NCBI RefSeq assembly: GCF_008014345.1
Contig: NZ_VPFL01000011.1
Coordinates: forward strand, 1-64,000
From: Pelomicrobium methylotrophicum
GTDB taxonomy: Bacteria; Pseudomonadota; Gammaproteobacteria; Burkholderiales; UBA6910
Reading direction: 5' to 3'
Length of the DNA: 64,000 bases
Positions 16,103 through 25,195 of this stretch are shown here, piece after piece (within the stretch, counting starts at the first letter, position 1; each line of letters opens with the position of its first letter). The notes under the pieces are model-generated. The model had not been told where the DNA came from, searched no databases, and was given only the letters and a program-made list of their open reading frames with translations. A program made the position numbers and the translations under genes.

Positions 16103-16944
16103 TCGAGCTCCTGGCGGCATGTCTCCGGCTCCCGACCGCAGGCCTCTAATTCCTGGCCGCCGGCCTTCGGCTCCTGTCCCTCAGTCCCGAACCCTGCTCC
16201 ATAGGCTTTCAGCCACCGGCGGCAGGCTTCCAGCTGGGTGAAGCGAGTGAGATCCGCCTGTAGCGGTGTCACGGACACCGCCCCTTCTCCGAGCGCGTGG
16301 AAGTCGGTCCCCTCCCCCGCGTCCTGGGCGGCGCCTGCCGCGCCTATCCAGAAAACGGTTTCCCCGCGCGGGTTGACGGTCTTCACCACCCCCTCCGCCT
16401 TGTGCCGCTTGCCGAGCCGCGTGACCCGAACGCCGGCCAGCTGTTCGAATGGCAGATCCGGCACGTTGATGTTGAGCAGCATGGGCTCGGGGAAAGGCTC
16501 CCGCTGATAGCGCTGCACCAAGTCCGCGACGATTCGGGCGGCGGTAGCGAAGTGCTTGTCTCCATTGGACACTAACGACACGGCGATGGACGGAATGCCC
16601 AGCAGATAGCCTTCCATGGCCGCTGCCACCGTGCCCGAGTAAATCGTGTCGTCGCCCATGTTGGCACCATGATTGATGCCGGAGATCACCATCTCGGGAG
16701 CCGCGTCCAGGAGACCGGTCACCGCCAGGTGCACGCAGTCCGTCGGCGTGCCGTTCACATAGAGGAAGCCGTTGGAGGCCCGCCGTACGATGAGCGGGCG
16801 GTCGAGGGTCAGCGAATTGCTGGCACCGCTGCGGTCGCGCTCGGGGGCCACGACCGTGATTTCGGCAATCTTGGAGAGGGCTTCGGCAAGGGCAGCCAGG
16901 CCGGGGGAGAAGTAGCCGTCGTCGTTGCTCAGGAGGATCCGCAT
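16099..16944 (-). CDS. surE: 5'/3'-nucleotidase SurE with repetitive C-terminal tail
   Basis: Metal-dependent nucleotidase and exopolyphosphatase of the stationary-phase survival cluster. The N-terminus [11 protein letters not shown] carries the metal ligands Asp8 and Asp9; SGASNSLTL and the [12 protein letters not shown] motif complete the active site. At 281 residues it is about 30 longer than usual. The extra C-terminal end consists of heptads of the form G-[QR]-E-[PL]-x-[AT]-[GC], encoded by a 21-bp tandem repeat. The tail is predicted charged and disordered and is unlikely to be catalytic. Its stop overlaps the pcm start. Confidence 0.95.
   Translation of the reverse strand: MRILLSNDDGYFSPGLAALAEALSKIAEITVVAPERDRSGASNSLTLDRPLIVRRASNGFLYVNGTPTDCVHLAVTGLLDAAPEMVISGINHGANMGDDTIYSGTVAAAMEGYLLGIPSIAVSLVSNGDKHFATAARIVADLVQRYQREPFPEPMLLNINVPDLPFEQLAGVRVTRLGKRHKAEGVVKTVNPRGETVFWIGAAGAAQDAGEGTDFHALGEGAVSVTPLQADLTRFTQLEACRRWLKAYGAGFGTEGQEPKAGGQELEACGREPETCRQELE
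16102..16179 (-). repeat. 21-bp tandem repeat forming the SurE tail
   Basis: On the minus strand about 3.6 degenerate copies of a 21-bp unit occur in frame. They encode [21 protein letters not shown] and RQELE, and end at the stop codon. The repeat looks like intergenic repeat DNA captured by the 3' end of surE. Confidence 0.7.
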
Positions 16945-16947
16945 GTA

Positions 16948-17050
16948 GAAGTCGGAAGTCAGAAGTCAGAAGACGACTTGCGACCTGCCTGGGTAAGTGC
17001 CGCTTGCTCGATTATTTTCCGGCTTCCGTCCTCTGACTTCCGTCTTCTGA
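16948..17050. repeat. Imperfect inverted repeat of GAAGTCA-type units
   Basis: The left arm (16948-16977) is a run of GAAGTC[A/G] units. The right arm (about 17023-17050) is close to its reverse complement (CTTCCGTCCTCTGACTTC and so on). The arms flank about 45 bp between surE and tRNA-Pro. Such units are often dispersed intergenic repeats; the transcript could fold into a long hairpin. Confidence 0.6.
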
Positions 17051-17054
17051 AAAC

Positions 17055-17131
17055 TGGTCGGGGCGACTGGATTTGAACCAGCGACCACCTGCACCCCATG
17101 CAGGTACGCTACCAGGCTGCGCTACGCCCCG
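17055..17131 (-). tRNA. tRNA-Pro (anticodon GGG)
   Basis: A 77-nt cloverleaf on the minus strand beginning CGGGGCGTAGCGCAGCCTGG and ending with encoded CCA. The anticodon loop is ATGGGGT, giving GGG. The T loop is GGTTCAAATCC. The first base C (rather than G) is typical of bacterial tRNA-Pro. It follows merR at the end of the thrS-infC-pheST-ihfA cluster. Confidence 0.97.
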
Positions 17132-17143
17132 AACAAGGAAATC

Positions 17144-17149
17144 ATTATA
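17144..17149 (-). promoter_or_regulatory. -10 element upstream of tRNA-Pro
   Basis: A perfect TATAAT on the minus strand, 12 bp before the tRNA 5' end. No clear -35 is visible, so read-through from merR may also supply the tRNA. Confidence 0.45.
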
Positions 17150-17195
17150 TCAGAGTATGGGGTAGCGGCGCGACGCCGGACATCCGCGAAGCCGG

Positions 17196-17570
17196 TCAAA
17201 CGTGCAACAGCTCGATGACTTCTTTGAGCTCGCGCTTGAGCTCACGCAGATTGACCGGCGACGCGCCAGCGCCGCTCTCGCTCAGCCCTTCCTCGAGACG
17301 ATTCCGGGCCCCGCTAATGGTGAATCCCTGCTCGTAGAGCAGCTCGCGAATGCGGCGGATAAGCAGCACCTCATGGTGCTGGTAATAGCGCCGATTGCCC
17401 CTGCGTTTGATGGGCTTGAGCTGGGTGAACTCCTGCTCCCAATAGCGCAGCACATGGGGTTTCACCCCACAGAGCTCGCTCACTTCACCGATGGTGAAGT
17501 AGCGCTTAGCGGGAATCGGAGGCAGCTCTTTGCTGGGTGTTGTCGGGTCCACGGTAGGTCTGCTCGACAA
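17196..17570 (-). CDS. MerR-family transcriptional regulator
   Basis: A 124-residue regulator. The N-terminal winged helix-turn-helix (about residues 24-95) begins [25 protein letters not shown] and includes the RRYYQHHEV wing. The C-terminal part is short and lacks the cysteine pattern of metal-sensing MerR proteins, so its effector is unknown. This gene is a regular companion of ihfA in beta- and gammaproteobacteria. Its predicted start overlaps the 3' end of ihfA by about 65 bp in another frame; a GTG six codons later is possible but also inside ihfA. Confidence 0.88.
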   Translation of the reverse strand: MSSRPTVDPTTPSKELPPIPAKRYFTIGEVSELCGVKPHVLRYWEQEFTQLKPIKRRGNRRYYQHHEVLLIRRIRELLYEQGFTISGARNRLEEGLSESGAGASPVNLRELKRELKEVIELLHV

Positions 17571-17838
17571 GGGCTTTCAGCTTCTGGCTGGCGTGAAAGG
17601 TCACCACCCTCCGGGCAGTAATCGGGATCTCCTCGCCGGTCTTGGGATTTCGGCCGGGGCGTTGGGGCTTGTCCCGCAACTGGAAATTGCCGAATCCGGA
17701 GAGCTTGACGCTGTTTCCATTTTCGAGGGCTACCCGGATCTCCTCGAAAAAGGATTCCACCATGTCCTTGGCCTCGCGCTTGTTGAGGCCGACTTTTTCA
17801 AACAATAGATCCGCGAGCTCGGCCTTTGTTAAGGTCAT
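17506..17838 (-). CDS. ihfA: Integration host factor subunit alpha
   Basis: DNA-bending nucleoid protein, one half of the IHF heterodimer. The 110-residue sequence starts [24 protein letters not shown] and contains the [12 protein letters not shown] turn and the DNA-inserting arm [14 protein letters not shown] with its conserved proline. IHF assists sigma-54 promoters, recombination and replication; one sigma-54 promoter occurs in this window (25086). It lies 12 bp after pheT, as in the classical order. Confidence 0.95.
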   Translation of the reverse strand: MTLTKAELADLLFEKVGLNKREAKDMVESFFEEIRVALENGNSVKLSGFGNFQLRDKPQRPGRNPKTGEEIPITARRVVTFHASQKLKALVEQTYRGPDNTQQRAASDSR

Positions 17839-17850
17839 TGGCGTCTTCCT

Positions 17851-20205
17851 TCAAATTCGAAGCTTAGCTTGGAATCTTTGCTCGAGGGCCCCAACCAGAA
17901 CAGCCTTCGTTTCCTCAACCTCCTGGTCGGTAAGGGTTTTCTGAGTATCCTGGAATAACACTCGGAATGCAAGGCTTTTTTTCCCCGGGGGAAGGCCCGC
18001 TCCCCGGTAGACATCGAAGAGGCCCACCTCCACCACCCGGTCGAGGCGCAGTTCCCTCATGGTTTCCAGCAACGCCTGGGCGGGCACCCCCTCGTCCACC
18101 AGCACGGCGATATCGCGGCGCACCAGGGGGAACTTGGACACCGGCCGGGCCGCAGGTATCCGGGTACGGAGCACCGCAGCAAGCTCCACCTCGAACGCGA
18201 CCGGCGCCTTGGGCAACTCGTATTTCTGCTGCCAGCGGGGATGCAGCTCGCCGATCCACCCCACCTCCTGGCCTTCCACCACCACCGCCGCCGAGCGGCC
18301 AGGATGCAGCGCCGGGTGCGGCCGTGGCACCGTGTGCACCTGCCGTGGTGCGAAAAGCGCCTCGAGATCCGCTTTGACGTCGAAGAAATCCACCTCGCGG
18401 GCGGCCTCGCCCCACTGCTCCGGGGCGACGCCACCGTAGGCGAGGGCGGCGATACGCTCCGGCTGGCGCAGCTCGCCGTTTTCCCGGACGAAACAGCAAC
18501 CCAGTTCGAACAGCCGTACCCGCGACTGCTTGTGGCTCAGGTTGAACCGAAGGCACTGCAGGAGCCCTCCCAAGAGGCTCCCGCGCATGACGCTCATCTG
18601 GCTGGCGATGGGATTGAGCAGTCGCACGGGAGCCGCGTTGCCTGTCAGATCCGCCTCGAGGGAAGCGTCCACGAAGGCGTAGGTCACCACCTCCTGATAG
18701 TCGCGGGCCACCAGTTGCTGACGCAGGGCTTCCCGGCTCCTCCAGCCCTCGGGATCCGGAAGCATGGCGGCCACACCCACCGGCAAGGCCGCCGGGATCT
18801 GGTCATAGCCGTAAAGCCGCGCCAGTTCCTCAATCAGGTCCTCCTCAATCTGGAGGTCGAAGCGGTAGCTGTGGGGCGTTACATAGAAGACGTCCCGTTC
18901 ATCCACGAACCGGAACTGGAGTCGGCGCAGCAACCCGCTCACCTGCGCCGAGTCCAGGTCGAGCCCCAGCACACGGCGCGCACGCGCCACCCGCAGCCGG
19001 ATGGGCTCGCGCTTGGGCAGCGGACCTTGAACTTCGGTGATCGGCCCGGCACGCCCGCCGCAGATCGCGAGGATCAGCTGGGTCGCCCGCTCCATGGCTT
19101 GGCGCGTGGCCGCGTAGTCCACGCCCCGCTCGAAGCGATACAGCGACTCGGAGCTGAACCCAAGGGCGAACGCCTTGCCCGCCACCGCTTGGGGGCTGAA
19201 AAACGCGGCTTCGAGAAAAAGATCCGTGGTGTCTGCGCTCACCGCGCTGCCGGCACCGCCCATAATGCCGGCGAGGGCCAGGGGCTTGGCGGCGTCCGCG
19301 ATAATGAGGAACGACTCGACCTCGACCGTCTGCTCGTTGAGCAGGGTGAGCCGCTCGCCTGGGCGCCCGAAGCGCACCACGATCCCCTTGTCGATGCGCG
19401 CAAGATCGAAGGCGTGCAGGGGCTGCCCCAACTCCAGCATCACGTAATTGGTCACGTCCACGATAGCGCTGATGGACCGCACGCCGCTGCGCTCCAGGCG
19501 CTGCACCATCCAGTCCGGCGTTGGCACGGAAGGATCGACCCCGCGGATGACGCGACCGCAATACAACGGGCAGGCCTCGAGCGCGTCCACCTGGATGGGC
19601 ATCTGGTCTTCAATGCCCGCGGCGACCGGCTCGACCTCGGGTAGCCGCAAACTGGTGGCTGTGATGGCCGCCACCTCCCGGGCAATGCCGGCGACGCTCA
19701 GGCAGTCGCCGCGGTTGGGAGTCAGCTTGAGGGTGAACAGGTGGTCGTCCAGATCGAGCGCCTCCCGTAAGTCCGCGCCGACGGGCGCCTCCGGGGGGAG
19801 CTCCATCAGGCCCGAGGCCACCTCCGACAGCCCCAGTTCTTTCGCTGAGCACAGCATTCCGTGGGAAGCCACCCCTCGCACCTTGGCCTCCCGGATGGTA
19901 AGCTGCGGCAGCTTTGCCCCCACCACGGCGCACGGTGCCTTCATACCAGCCCGAACGTTCGGAGCGCCGCAGACCACAGGCAGCGGTTCGCCGCGTCCCA
20001 CGTCCACCCGGCACACCCACAGACGGTCAGCGGCCGGGTGTCTCTCCACCGCCAGCACGTGACCGACCACCACCCCGCTGAAGGGCGGTGCAGCCGGCTC
20101 CAGCGCCTCCACTTCCAGCCCGGCCATGGTCAGGGCGTCGGCCAGCTCCTCACTGGTGAGCGGCGGATCGACAAAGGTGCGGAGCCAGTTTTCAGAGAAC
20201 TTCAT
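17851..20205 (-). CDS. pheT: Phenylalanine--tRNA ligase beta subunit
   Basis: The large subunit of the alpha2-beta2 synthetase, 784 residues. N-terminal B1/tRNA-binding (OB) domain (MKFSENWLRTFVDPPL, then VVGHVLAVERHPAADRLWVC), the B3/B4 editing region around residues 200-400, B5, and the C-terminal ferredoxin-like anticodon-binding domain (about 690-784, SKFPLVRRDIAVLVDEG). It is transcribed with pheS, 97 bp upstream. Confidence 0.97.
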   Translation of the reverse strand: MKFSENWLRTFVDPPLTSEELADALTMAGLEVEALEPAAPPFSGVVVGHVLAVERHPAADRLWVCRVDVGRGEPLPVVCGAPNVRAGMKAPCAVVGAKLPQLTIREAKVRGVASHGMLCSAKELGLSEVASGLMELPPEAPVGADLREALDLDDHLFTLKLTPNRGDCLSVAGIAREVAAITATSLRLPEVEPVAAGIEDQMPIQVDALEACPLYCGRVIRGVDPSVPTPDWMVQRLERSGVRSISAIVDVTNYVMLELGQPLHAFDLARIDKGIVVRFGRPGERLTLLNEQTVEVESFLIIADAAKPLALAGIMGGAGSAVSADTTDLFLEAAFFSPQAVAGKAFALGFSSESLYRFERGVDYAATRQAMERATQLILAICGGRAGPITEVQGPLPKREPIRLRVARARRVLGLDLDSAQVSGLLRRLQFRFVDERDVFYVTPHSYRFDLQIEEDLIEELARLYGYDQIPAALPVGVAAMLPDPEGWRSREALRQQLVARDYQEVVTYAFVDASLEADLTGNAAPVRLLNPIASQMSVMRGSLLGGLLQCLRFNLSHKQSRVRLFELGCCFVRENGELRQPERIAALAYGGVAPEQWGEAAREVDFFDVKADLEALFAPRQVHTVPRPHPALHPGRSAAVVVEGQEVGWIGELHPRWQQKYELPKAPVAFEVELAAVLRTRIPAARPVSKFPLVRRDIAVLVDEGVPAQALLETMRELRLDRVVEVGLFDVYRGAGLPPGKKSLAFRVLFQDTQKTLTDQEVEETKAVLVGALEQRFQAKLRI

Positions 20206-20302
20206 ACGCGCGTTTAATTGAATTGCTCCGGGGACCTCAAGTCACTCTAGTTCCTGCGCAACACGGCTGCGCCGCGTCAGCTTCCACAGAAACGATCTGC
20301 GC

Positions 20303-21359
<1,057 letters not shown>

Positions 21360-21375
21360 CGTCGTGCGGAGCCCT

Positions 21376-21735
21376 TCAGGCGCCGAGGCTCGCCTTGGCC
21401 TGCTCCACGATGCGGGCAAACGCTGGCTTGTCGAGCACCGCGATGTCAGCAAGCACCTTGCGGTCGATCTCAATGGACGCCTTTTTCAGCCCGTTCATGA
21501 ACGCACTGTAGGTAAGCCCGCATTCCCGGGCTGCGGCGTTGATGCGGGCAATCCACAGGGCCCTGAACTGGCGCTTGCGCTGGCGGCGGTCGCGGTAGGC
21601 GTACTGCCCCGCTTTCATGACTGCCTGGGTGGCGACCCGGAACACGTTCTTGCGGCGGCCACGGTAACCCTTGGCCTGGGCGAGCACCTTCTTGTGGCGA
21701 GCGCGCGCCGTGACTCCACGTTTGACTCTTGGCAT
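21376..21735 (-). CDS. rplT: 50S ribosomal protein L20
   Basis: An early-assembly 23S rRNA-binding protein, 119 residues, starting [18 protein letters not shown] and highly basic at the N-terminus. The [15 protein letters not shown] block is diagnostic. In E. coli L20 represses translation of rpmI and rplT. It lies 12 bp after rpmI. Confidence 0.98.
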   Translation of the reverse strand: MPRVKRGVTARARHKKVLAQAKGYRGRRKNVFRVATQAVMKAGQYAYRDRRQRKRQFRALWIARINAAARECGLTYSAFMNGLKKASIEIDRKVLADIAVLDKPAFARIVEQAKASLGA

Positions 21736-21747
21736 GGCTTCGCTCCT

Positions 21748-21945
21748 TTACGCGTACGGCAGCATGCTCTTCACCAGGGCCTTGTCGGCCGGATGAATCA
21801 TCGTCGTGCCGCGCAAGTTGCGTTTGCGCTTGCGCGACTTCTTGGTGAGGATATGACGCAGGTGCGACTTGGTGCGCTTGATGCCGCCGCCCCCCAGCAC
21901 CTTGAAGCGCTTGGCAGCACTGCGTTTGGTCTTGAGCTTGGGCAC
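21748..21945 (-). CDS. rpmI: 50S ribosomal protein L35
   Basis: A 65-residue ribosomal protein ([15 protein letters not shown], ending MLPYA). The start is GTG at 21945: AAAGGAGA lies eight bases upstream, and homologues begin MPKLKTK at this point. A longer open frame to 22041 exists but has no support. It lies between infC and rplT. Confidence 0.96.
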   Translation of the reverse strand: MPKLKTKRSAAKRFKVLGGGGIKRTKSHLRHILTKKSRKRKRNLRGTTMIHPADKALVKSMLPYA

Positions 21946-22144
21946 TGCTACTCTCCTTTCGTTGCCCGCCGGGCGGCCCGCTCGAGCGGGCGCTTGGTCA
22001 CCCGGACGTTGCTTGTTAATCGATGAAGGGGTAAGCCGCAAGAAGCGCGGAACGGGCGATGAGCGATTCGGCGACCGAAGCCCGGGTCATGAATAAGCGA
22101 GCGAGCGGCCGCGTTTCAATCACCCCTTCCCGCCCCTTCGTCCT

Positions 22145-22663
22145 TCACTTCTTCTTCGGCGACAGCACCATCACCATCTGCCGCCCTTCCATCTTCGGGA
22201 ACTGCTCCACCGTCCCGTACGGCTCCAAGTCCGCCTTTACCCGCTCCAGCAGTCTGGCGCCGATTTCCTGGTGCACCATCTCGCGCCCGCGGAACCGGAG
22301 GGTCACCTTGGCCTTGTCGCCTTCCTGCAGGAACCGGATCAGGTTGCGCAGCTTGATCCGGTAGTCACCCTCGTCGGTTCCCGGCCGGAACTTGATCTCC
22401 TTGACCTGGATCTGCTTCTGCTTGAGCTTGGCTTCGTGTCGCTTCTTGCTCTCCCGGTACTTGAACTTCCCGTAGTCCATGATGCGACAGACCGGGGGCT
22501 TCGCTTGCGGCGCGATTTCCACCAAGTCCAGCTCCGCCTCCTCCGCCATCTGCTGGGCGGTGGCCAGGCTTACGATGCCGATTTGCTCTCCATCAGCACC
22601 GATCAGTCGGATCTCGGGCGCGGTGATCTCGCCGTTGATCCGGTGCTGTTTCTCTTGAACGAT
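22145..22663 (-). CDS. infC: Translation initiation factor IF-3 (AUC start)
   Basis: Binds the 30S subunit and proofreads initiator tRNA and start codon. The 172-residue protein has the N-terminal domain ([17 protein letters not shown]), a lysine-rich linker, and the C-terminal domain with [11 protein letters not shown] and [10 protein letters not shown]. The best start is ATC at 22663, nine bases after GGAGG (22673-22677 as complement). A rare start codon is the hallmark of infC and lets IF-3 repress its own translation. A TTG frame starting at 22684 overlaps the thrS stop and lacks a ribosome site. Confidence 0.93.
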   Translation of the reverse strand: MVQEKQHRINGEITAPEIRLIGADGEQIGIVSLATAQQMAEEAELDLVEIAPQAKPPVCRIMDYGKFKYRESKKRHEAKLKQKQIQVKEIKFRPGTDEGDYRIKLRNLIRFLQEGDKAKVTLRFRGREMVHQEIGARLLERVKADLEPYGTVEQFPKMEGRQMVMVLSPKKK

Positions 22664-22680
22664 AGCGTCAATCCTCCGAG

Positions 22681-24657
22681 TCAAAAAAACTGTGGCCCGC
22701 CGCGTGCCGCTTCCTGAGACCCACGGCTGCCACAGTCCCCATTCGGTACGCCCTTATCGGCGAGCTCCCGCTCGACCAGGTCCCAGAACCCCTCGAGCGT
22801 CATCGCTCCCAGGTCCTGATTTCCCCGCACGCGTACCGCCACCTTGCGCGCCGCCACCTCCTTGTCTCCGACAATGAGCTGGAACGGCACTTTCTGTAAA
22901 CTATGTTCGCGGATTTTATAGGTTATTTTTTCGTTCCTCAAGTCGCACTCGACGCGCAGGCCCCGCCGCCGGAGTGCCTCGCCCACTTCCCGGGCGTAGG
23001 CAAGCTGTCCCTCGGAGATGTTCATCACCACCGCCTGGACGGGGGCAAGCCATAGAGGGAAGGCCCCCGCGTAGTGCTCGATGAGGATGCCGATGAAACG
23101 CTCCAGAGAGCCGACGATGGCCCGATGCAGCATGACCGGCGTCTTGCGGGTGTTGTCCTGCGCCACGTATTCCGCCCCCAGCCGTCCGGGCATCATGAAG
23201 TCCACCTGCATCGTCCCGCACTGCCACGACCGGCCGATGGAGTCCTTGAGGTGGTATTCGATCTTGGGACCGTAGAACGCTCCCTCGCCGGGCAGCTCTT
23301 CCCACTGGACGCCGCAGGCCGCCAGCGCCGCCCGCAACGCCTCTTCCGCCTGGTCCCAGACTTCGTCGGAGCCCAGCCGCTTCTCGGGCCGGAGCGCCAG
23401 CTTGATGGCGATGTCGTCGAATCCGAAATCGGCGTACACCTTCAGGGCCAAGCGGTGAAACGCCACCACCTCGGGCTCGATCTGCTCCGGCGTGCAGAAG
23501 ATGTGGCCGTCGTCCTGGGTGAACGCCCGCACCCGCATCAGCCCGTGCAGCGCGCCGGAAGGCTCGTTGCGGTGACAGGAGCCGAACTCTCCGTAGCGCA
23601 GCGGCAGGTCCCGATAGCTGCGTAGCGCACTGTTGAAGATCTGGATATGACCCGGGCAGTTCATCGGCTTCACCGCGTATTGCCGGTTTTCGGACGCGGT
23701 GAAGAACATGTTCTCGTGGAAATTGTCCCAGTGGCCCGAACGCTGCCACAGGCTGACGTCCAGGATCTGCGGGCAGCGCACTTCCTGATAGCCGTTTTCC
23801 ACGTACACCCGGCGCAGGTACTGCTCCACCTGCTGCCACACGGTCCATCCCTTGGGGTGCCAGAACACCATGCCGGGCGCTTCGTCCTGGGTATGGAAGA
23901 GGTCGAGGCTGCGACCAAGCCGGCGGTGGTCGCGGCGTTCGGCCTCCTCCAGCGCCTTGAGATAAGCCTCCTGGTCTTCCTTCCGCGCCCAGGCGGTCCC
24001 GTAGATCCGCTGCAGCATTTCGTTGCGTGCGTCGCCCCGCCAGTAGGCCCCCGCCACCTTGAGCAGCTTGAACACCTTGAGCTTGCCGGTGGAAGGCACA
24101 TGGGGCCCGCGGCACAGGTCGGCGAAGCCGTCCTGCCGGTACAGGGAGATCTCCTCGTCCGCGGGAATCGCCTCGATAATGCGGGCTTTGTATTCCTCTC
24201 CCTGGTCGCGGAAGAACTTGATCGCCTCTTCGCGGGGCAGCACCCGGCGCTCCACCGGGTAGTCGCGTCGGGCGATCTCCGCCATTCTCTTCTCGATGGC
24301 CTGCAGGTCCTCGGGGGTGAAGGGGCGCTTGTAGGCGAAGTCGTAATAGAAGCCGTTTTCGATCACCGGGCCGATGGTCACCTGGGCCTCGGGAAAGAGC
24401 TCTTTCACCGCGTGAGCCAGCAGGTGGGCCGTGGAATGGCGCAGAATCTCCAGCCCCTCGGGGTCCTTGTCCGTGACGATGGCCACTTCAGCGTCGGACT
24501 CGATACGGTAGGAGGTGTCCACCAGCCGCCCGTTGACCCGGCCGGCGAGGGCGGCGCGCGCAAGACCCGGGCCAATGGCCGCGGCGACTTCCGCCACGGT
24601 CACCGGCTGGTCGAACGTCTTTTGCGACTTGTCGGGCAGCGTGATGACGACCGACAT
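22681..24657 (-). CDS. thrS: Threonine--tRNA ligase
   Basis: Class II synthetase, 658 residues. Domains in order: TGS (about 1-62), editing domain with the [16 protein letters not shown] zinc-like motif (about 70-225), catalytic core with the [11 protein letters not shown] zinc Cys and [13 protein letters not shown], and the C-terminal anticodon-binding domain (about 540-640). The last 20 residues ([12 protein letters not shown]...) extend past the usual end. I chose ATG at 24657 ([11 protein letters not shown]), which follows GAGAGG; 15 upstream codons are open but run into a terminator hairpin. The leader holds a hairpin-terminator and a short threonine-containing frame (see findings). Confidence 0.96.
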   Translation of the reverse strand: MSVVITLPDKSQKTFDQPVTVAEVAAAIGPGLARAALAGRVNGRLVDTSYRIESDAEVAIVTDKDPEGLEILRHSTAHLLAHAVKELFPEAQVTIGPVIENGFYYDFAYKRPFTPEDLQAIEKRMAEIARRDYPVERRVLPREEAIKFFRDQGEEYKARIIEAIPADEEISLYRQDGFADLCRGPHVPSTGKLKVFKLLKVAGAYWRGDARNEMLQRIYGTAWARKEDQEAYLKALEEAERRDHRRLGRSLDLFHTQDEAPGMVFWHPKGWTVWQQVEQYLRRVYVENGYQEVRCPQILDVSLWQRSGHWDNFHENMFFTASENRQYAVKPMNCPGHIQIFNSALRSYRDLPLRYGEFGSCHRNEPSGALHGLMRVRAFTQDDGHIFCTPEQIEPEVVAFHRLALKVYADFGFDDIAIKLALRPEKRLGSDEVWDQAEEALRAALAACGVQWEELPGEGAFYGPKIEYHLKDSIGRSWQCGTMQVDFMMPGRLGAEYVAQDNTRKTPVMLHRAIVGSLERFIGILIEHYAGAFPLWLAPVQAVVMNISEGQLAYAREVGEALRRRGLRVECDLRNEKITYKIREHSLQKVPFQLIVGDKEVAARKVAVRVRGNQDLGAMTLEGFWDLVERELADKGVPNGDCGSRGSQEAARGGPQFF

Positions 24658-24678
24658 GGAAATCCTCTCCCGGGGCGC

Positions 24679-24702
24679 AAAAAAAGTGCGGCCGAGCCGC
24701 AC
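24679..24702 (-). terminator. Intrinsic terminator in the thrS leader / downstream of tRNA-Val
   Basis: On the minus strand GTGCGGC-TCG-GCCGCAC is a perfect 7-bp stem followed by seven T residues. It lies 85 bp after tRNA-Val and 21 bp before the thrS ATG, so it both ends tRNA-Val transcripts and could attenuate thrS. Confidence 0.85.
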
Positions 24703-24708
24703 CCTTCT

Positions 24709-24736
24709 TTGAGCGGGGCTCGACCCCTTTTCTCAA
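24709..24736 (-). promoter_or_regulatory. Second hairpin in the thrS leader (candidate anti-antiterminator)
   Basis: On the minus strand TTGAG pairs with CTCAA and GGGG pairs with CCCC around TCGAG. Its right arm (complement of 24713-24722) could instead pair with the left arm and loop of the terminator (complement of 24693-24700). The two folds would be mutually exclusive. Confidence 0.4.
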
Positions 24737-24768
24737 GCGTCGGTCGTCATGCGAGTTCGGAACGACAT
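24733..24768 (-). CDS. Possible 11-codon leader peptide with three Thr codons
   Basis: An ATG-to-TGA frame on the minus strand encodes MSFRTRMTTDA. Threonine is 3 of 11 codons (ACT, ACG, ACC). A weak AGG lies six bases upstream of the ATG. It precedes the two hairpins ahead of thrS, the arrangement of an attenuator leader peptide. Short frames like this can arise by chance. Confidence 0.3.
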   Translation of the reverse strand: MSFRTRMTTDA

Positions 24769-24786
24769 GGGCAACCTGCAAGAGGC

Positions 24787-24863
24787 TGGTAGGCGCGAGT
24801 GGACTCGAACCACCGACCCCCACCATGTCAAGGTGATGCTCTAACCAGCTGAGCTACGCGCCT
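24787..24863 (-). tRNA. tRNA-Val (anticodon GAC)
   Basis: A 77-nt cloverleaf on the minus strand: acceptor AGGCGCG pairs with CGCGCCT, the anticodon loop is TTGACAT giving GAC, the T loop is GGTTCGAGTCC, and CCA is encoded. It precedes thrS on the same strand. Confidence 0.97.
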
Positions 24864-24875
24864 GAAACGCCCTGA

Positions 24876-24904
24876 ATTCTACCGGAAACCGGGTGTGCCA
24901 TCAA
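24876..24904 (-). promoter_or_regulatory. Sigma-70 promoter of tRNA-Val (and possibly thrS)
   Basis: On the minus strand TTGATG (24899-24904), a 17-bp spacer and TAGAAT (24876-24881). Predicted start is a few bases before the tRNA. Confidence 0.7.
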
Positions 24905-25085
24905 ACCGGAAGCGCACGCGATGGCCTCACCCCAGGCCCGAGCTCCACCCCGCCCCAAACCAGTGCACGCTCGCCGCGGGCGCACCAAAGACGGGCGCGC
25001 CGCCCCGTCGCCCGGCACGGCCAAGGGCATCGGCGGCTCGCCGCAATCAGCTGAAACACAACGTCTTTGACGCCAGTCCTCCGAC
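24905..25085. other. Intergenic DNA upstream of the urea operon
   Basis: Part of a 332-bp gap between tRNA-Val and urtA. No open frame with a ribosome site is seen. It should hold enhancer sites for a sigma-54 activator such as NtrC; isolated half-site-like GTGCAC and GCACCA sequences are present, but I see no convincing palindromic NtrC site. Confidence 0.4.
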
Positions 25086-25101
25086 TGGCATGGTTGTTGC
25101 G
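25086..25101 (+). promoter_or_regulatory. Sigma-54 (-24/-12) promoter of the urt-ure operon
   Basis: TGGCATGGTTGTTGCG matches the sigma-54 consensus TGGCACG-N4-TTGCW with exact spacing: GG at 25087-25088 and GC at 25099-25100. It lies 95 bp upstream of the urtA ATG. Urea uptake is commonly under nitrogen control, so the location makes biological sense. Confidence 0.8.
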
Positions 25102-25121
25102 GACAGGGGCGTCGAACCGCC

Positions 25122-25135
25122 GCCCTGCAAAGGGC
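25122..25135 (+). promoter_or_regulatory. GNRA hairpin in the urtA leader
   Basis: GCCCT-GCAA-AGGGC is a perfect 5-bp stem with a GCAA tetraloop in the predicted 5' leader of urtA. It may stabilise the mRNA; no known riboswitch consensus fits it. Confidence 0.35.
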
Positions 25136-25195
25136 AGAGGTTCACTCACGCGGAGATTGAGCACCCACATCACACGTCCTCACAAGGGGAGCACG

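Noticed and set aside
25098-25145. A tRNA-like stretch (GTTCGA-type loop and TTTGCA near it, minus strand)
   Set aside because: The T stem and acceptor do not pair and D arm is missing; it falls in the urtA leader just after the sigma-54 promoter. At most a degraded remnant.
25102-25195. Guanidine-type riboswitch ahead of urtA
   Set aside because: The only clear hairpin has a GCAA loop; the ACGR loops of the mini-ykkC type and longer ykkC core are absent.
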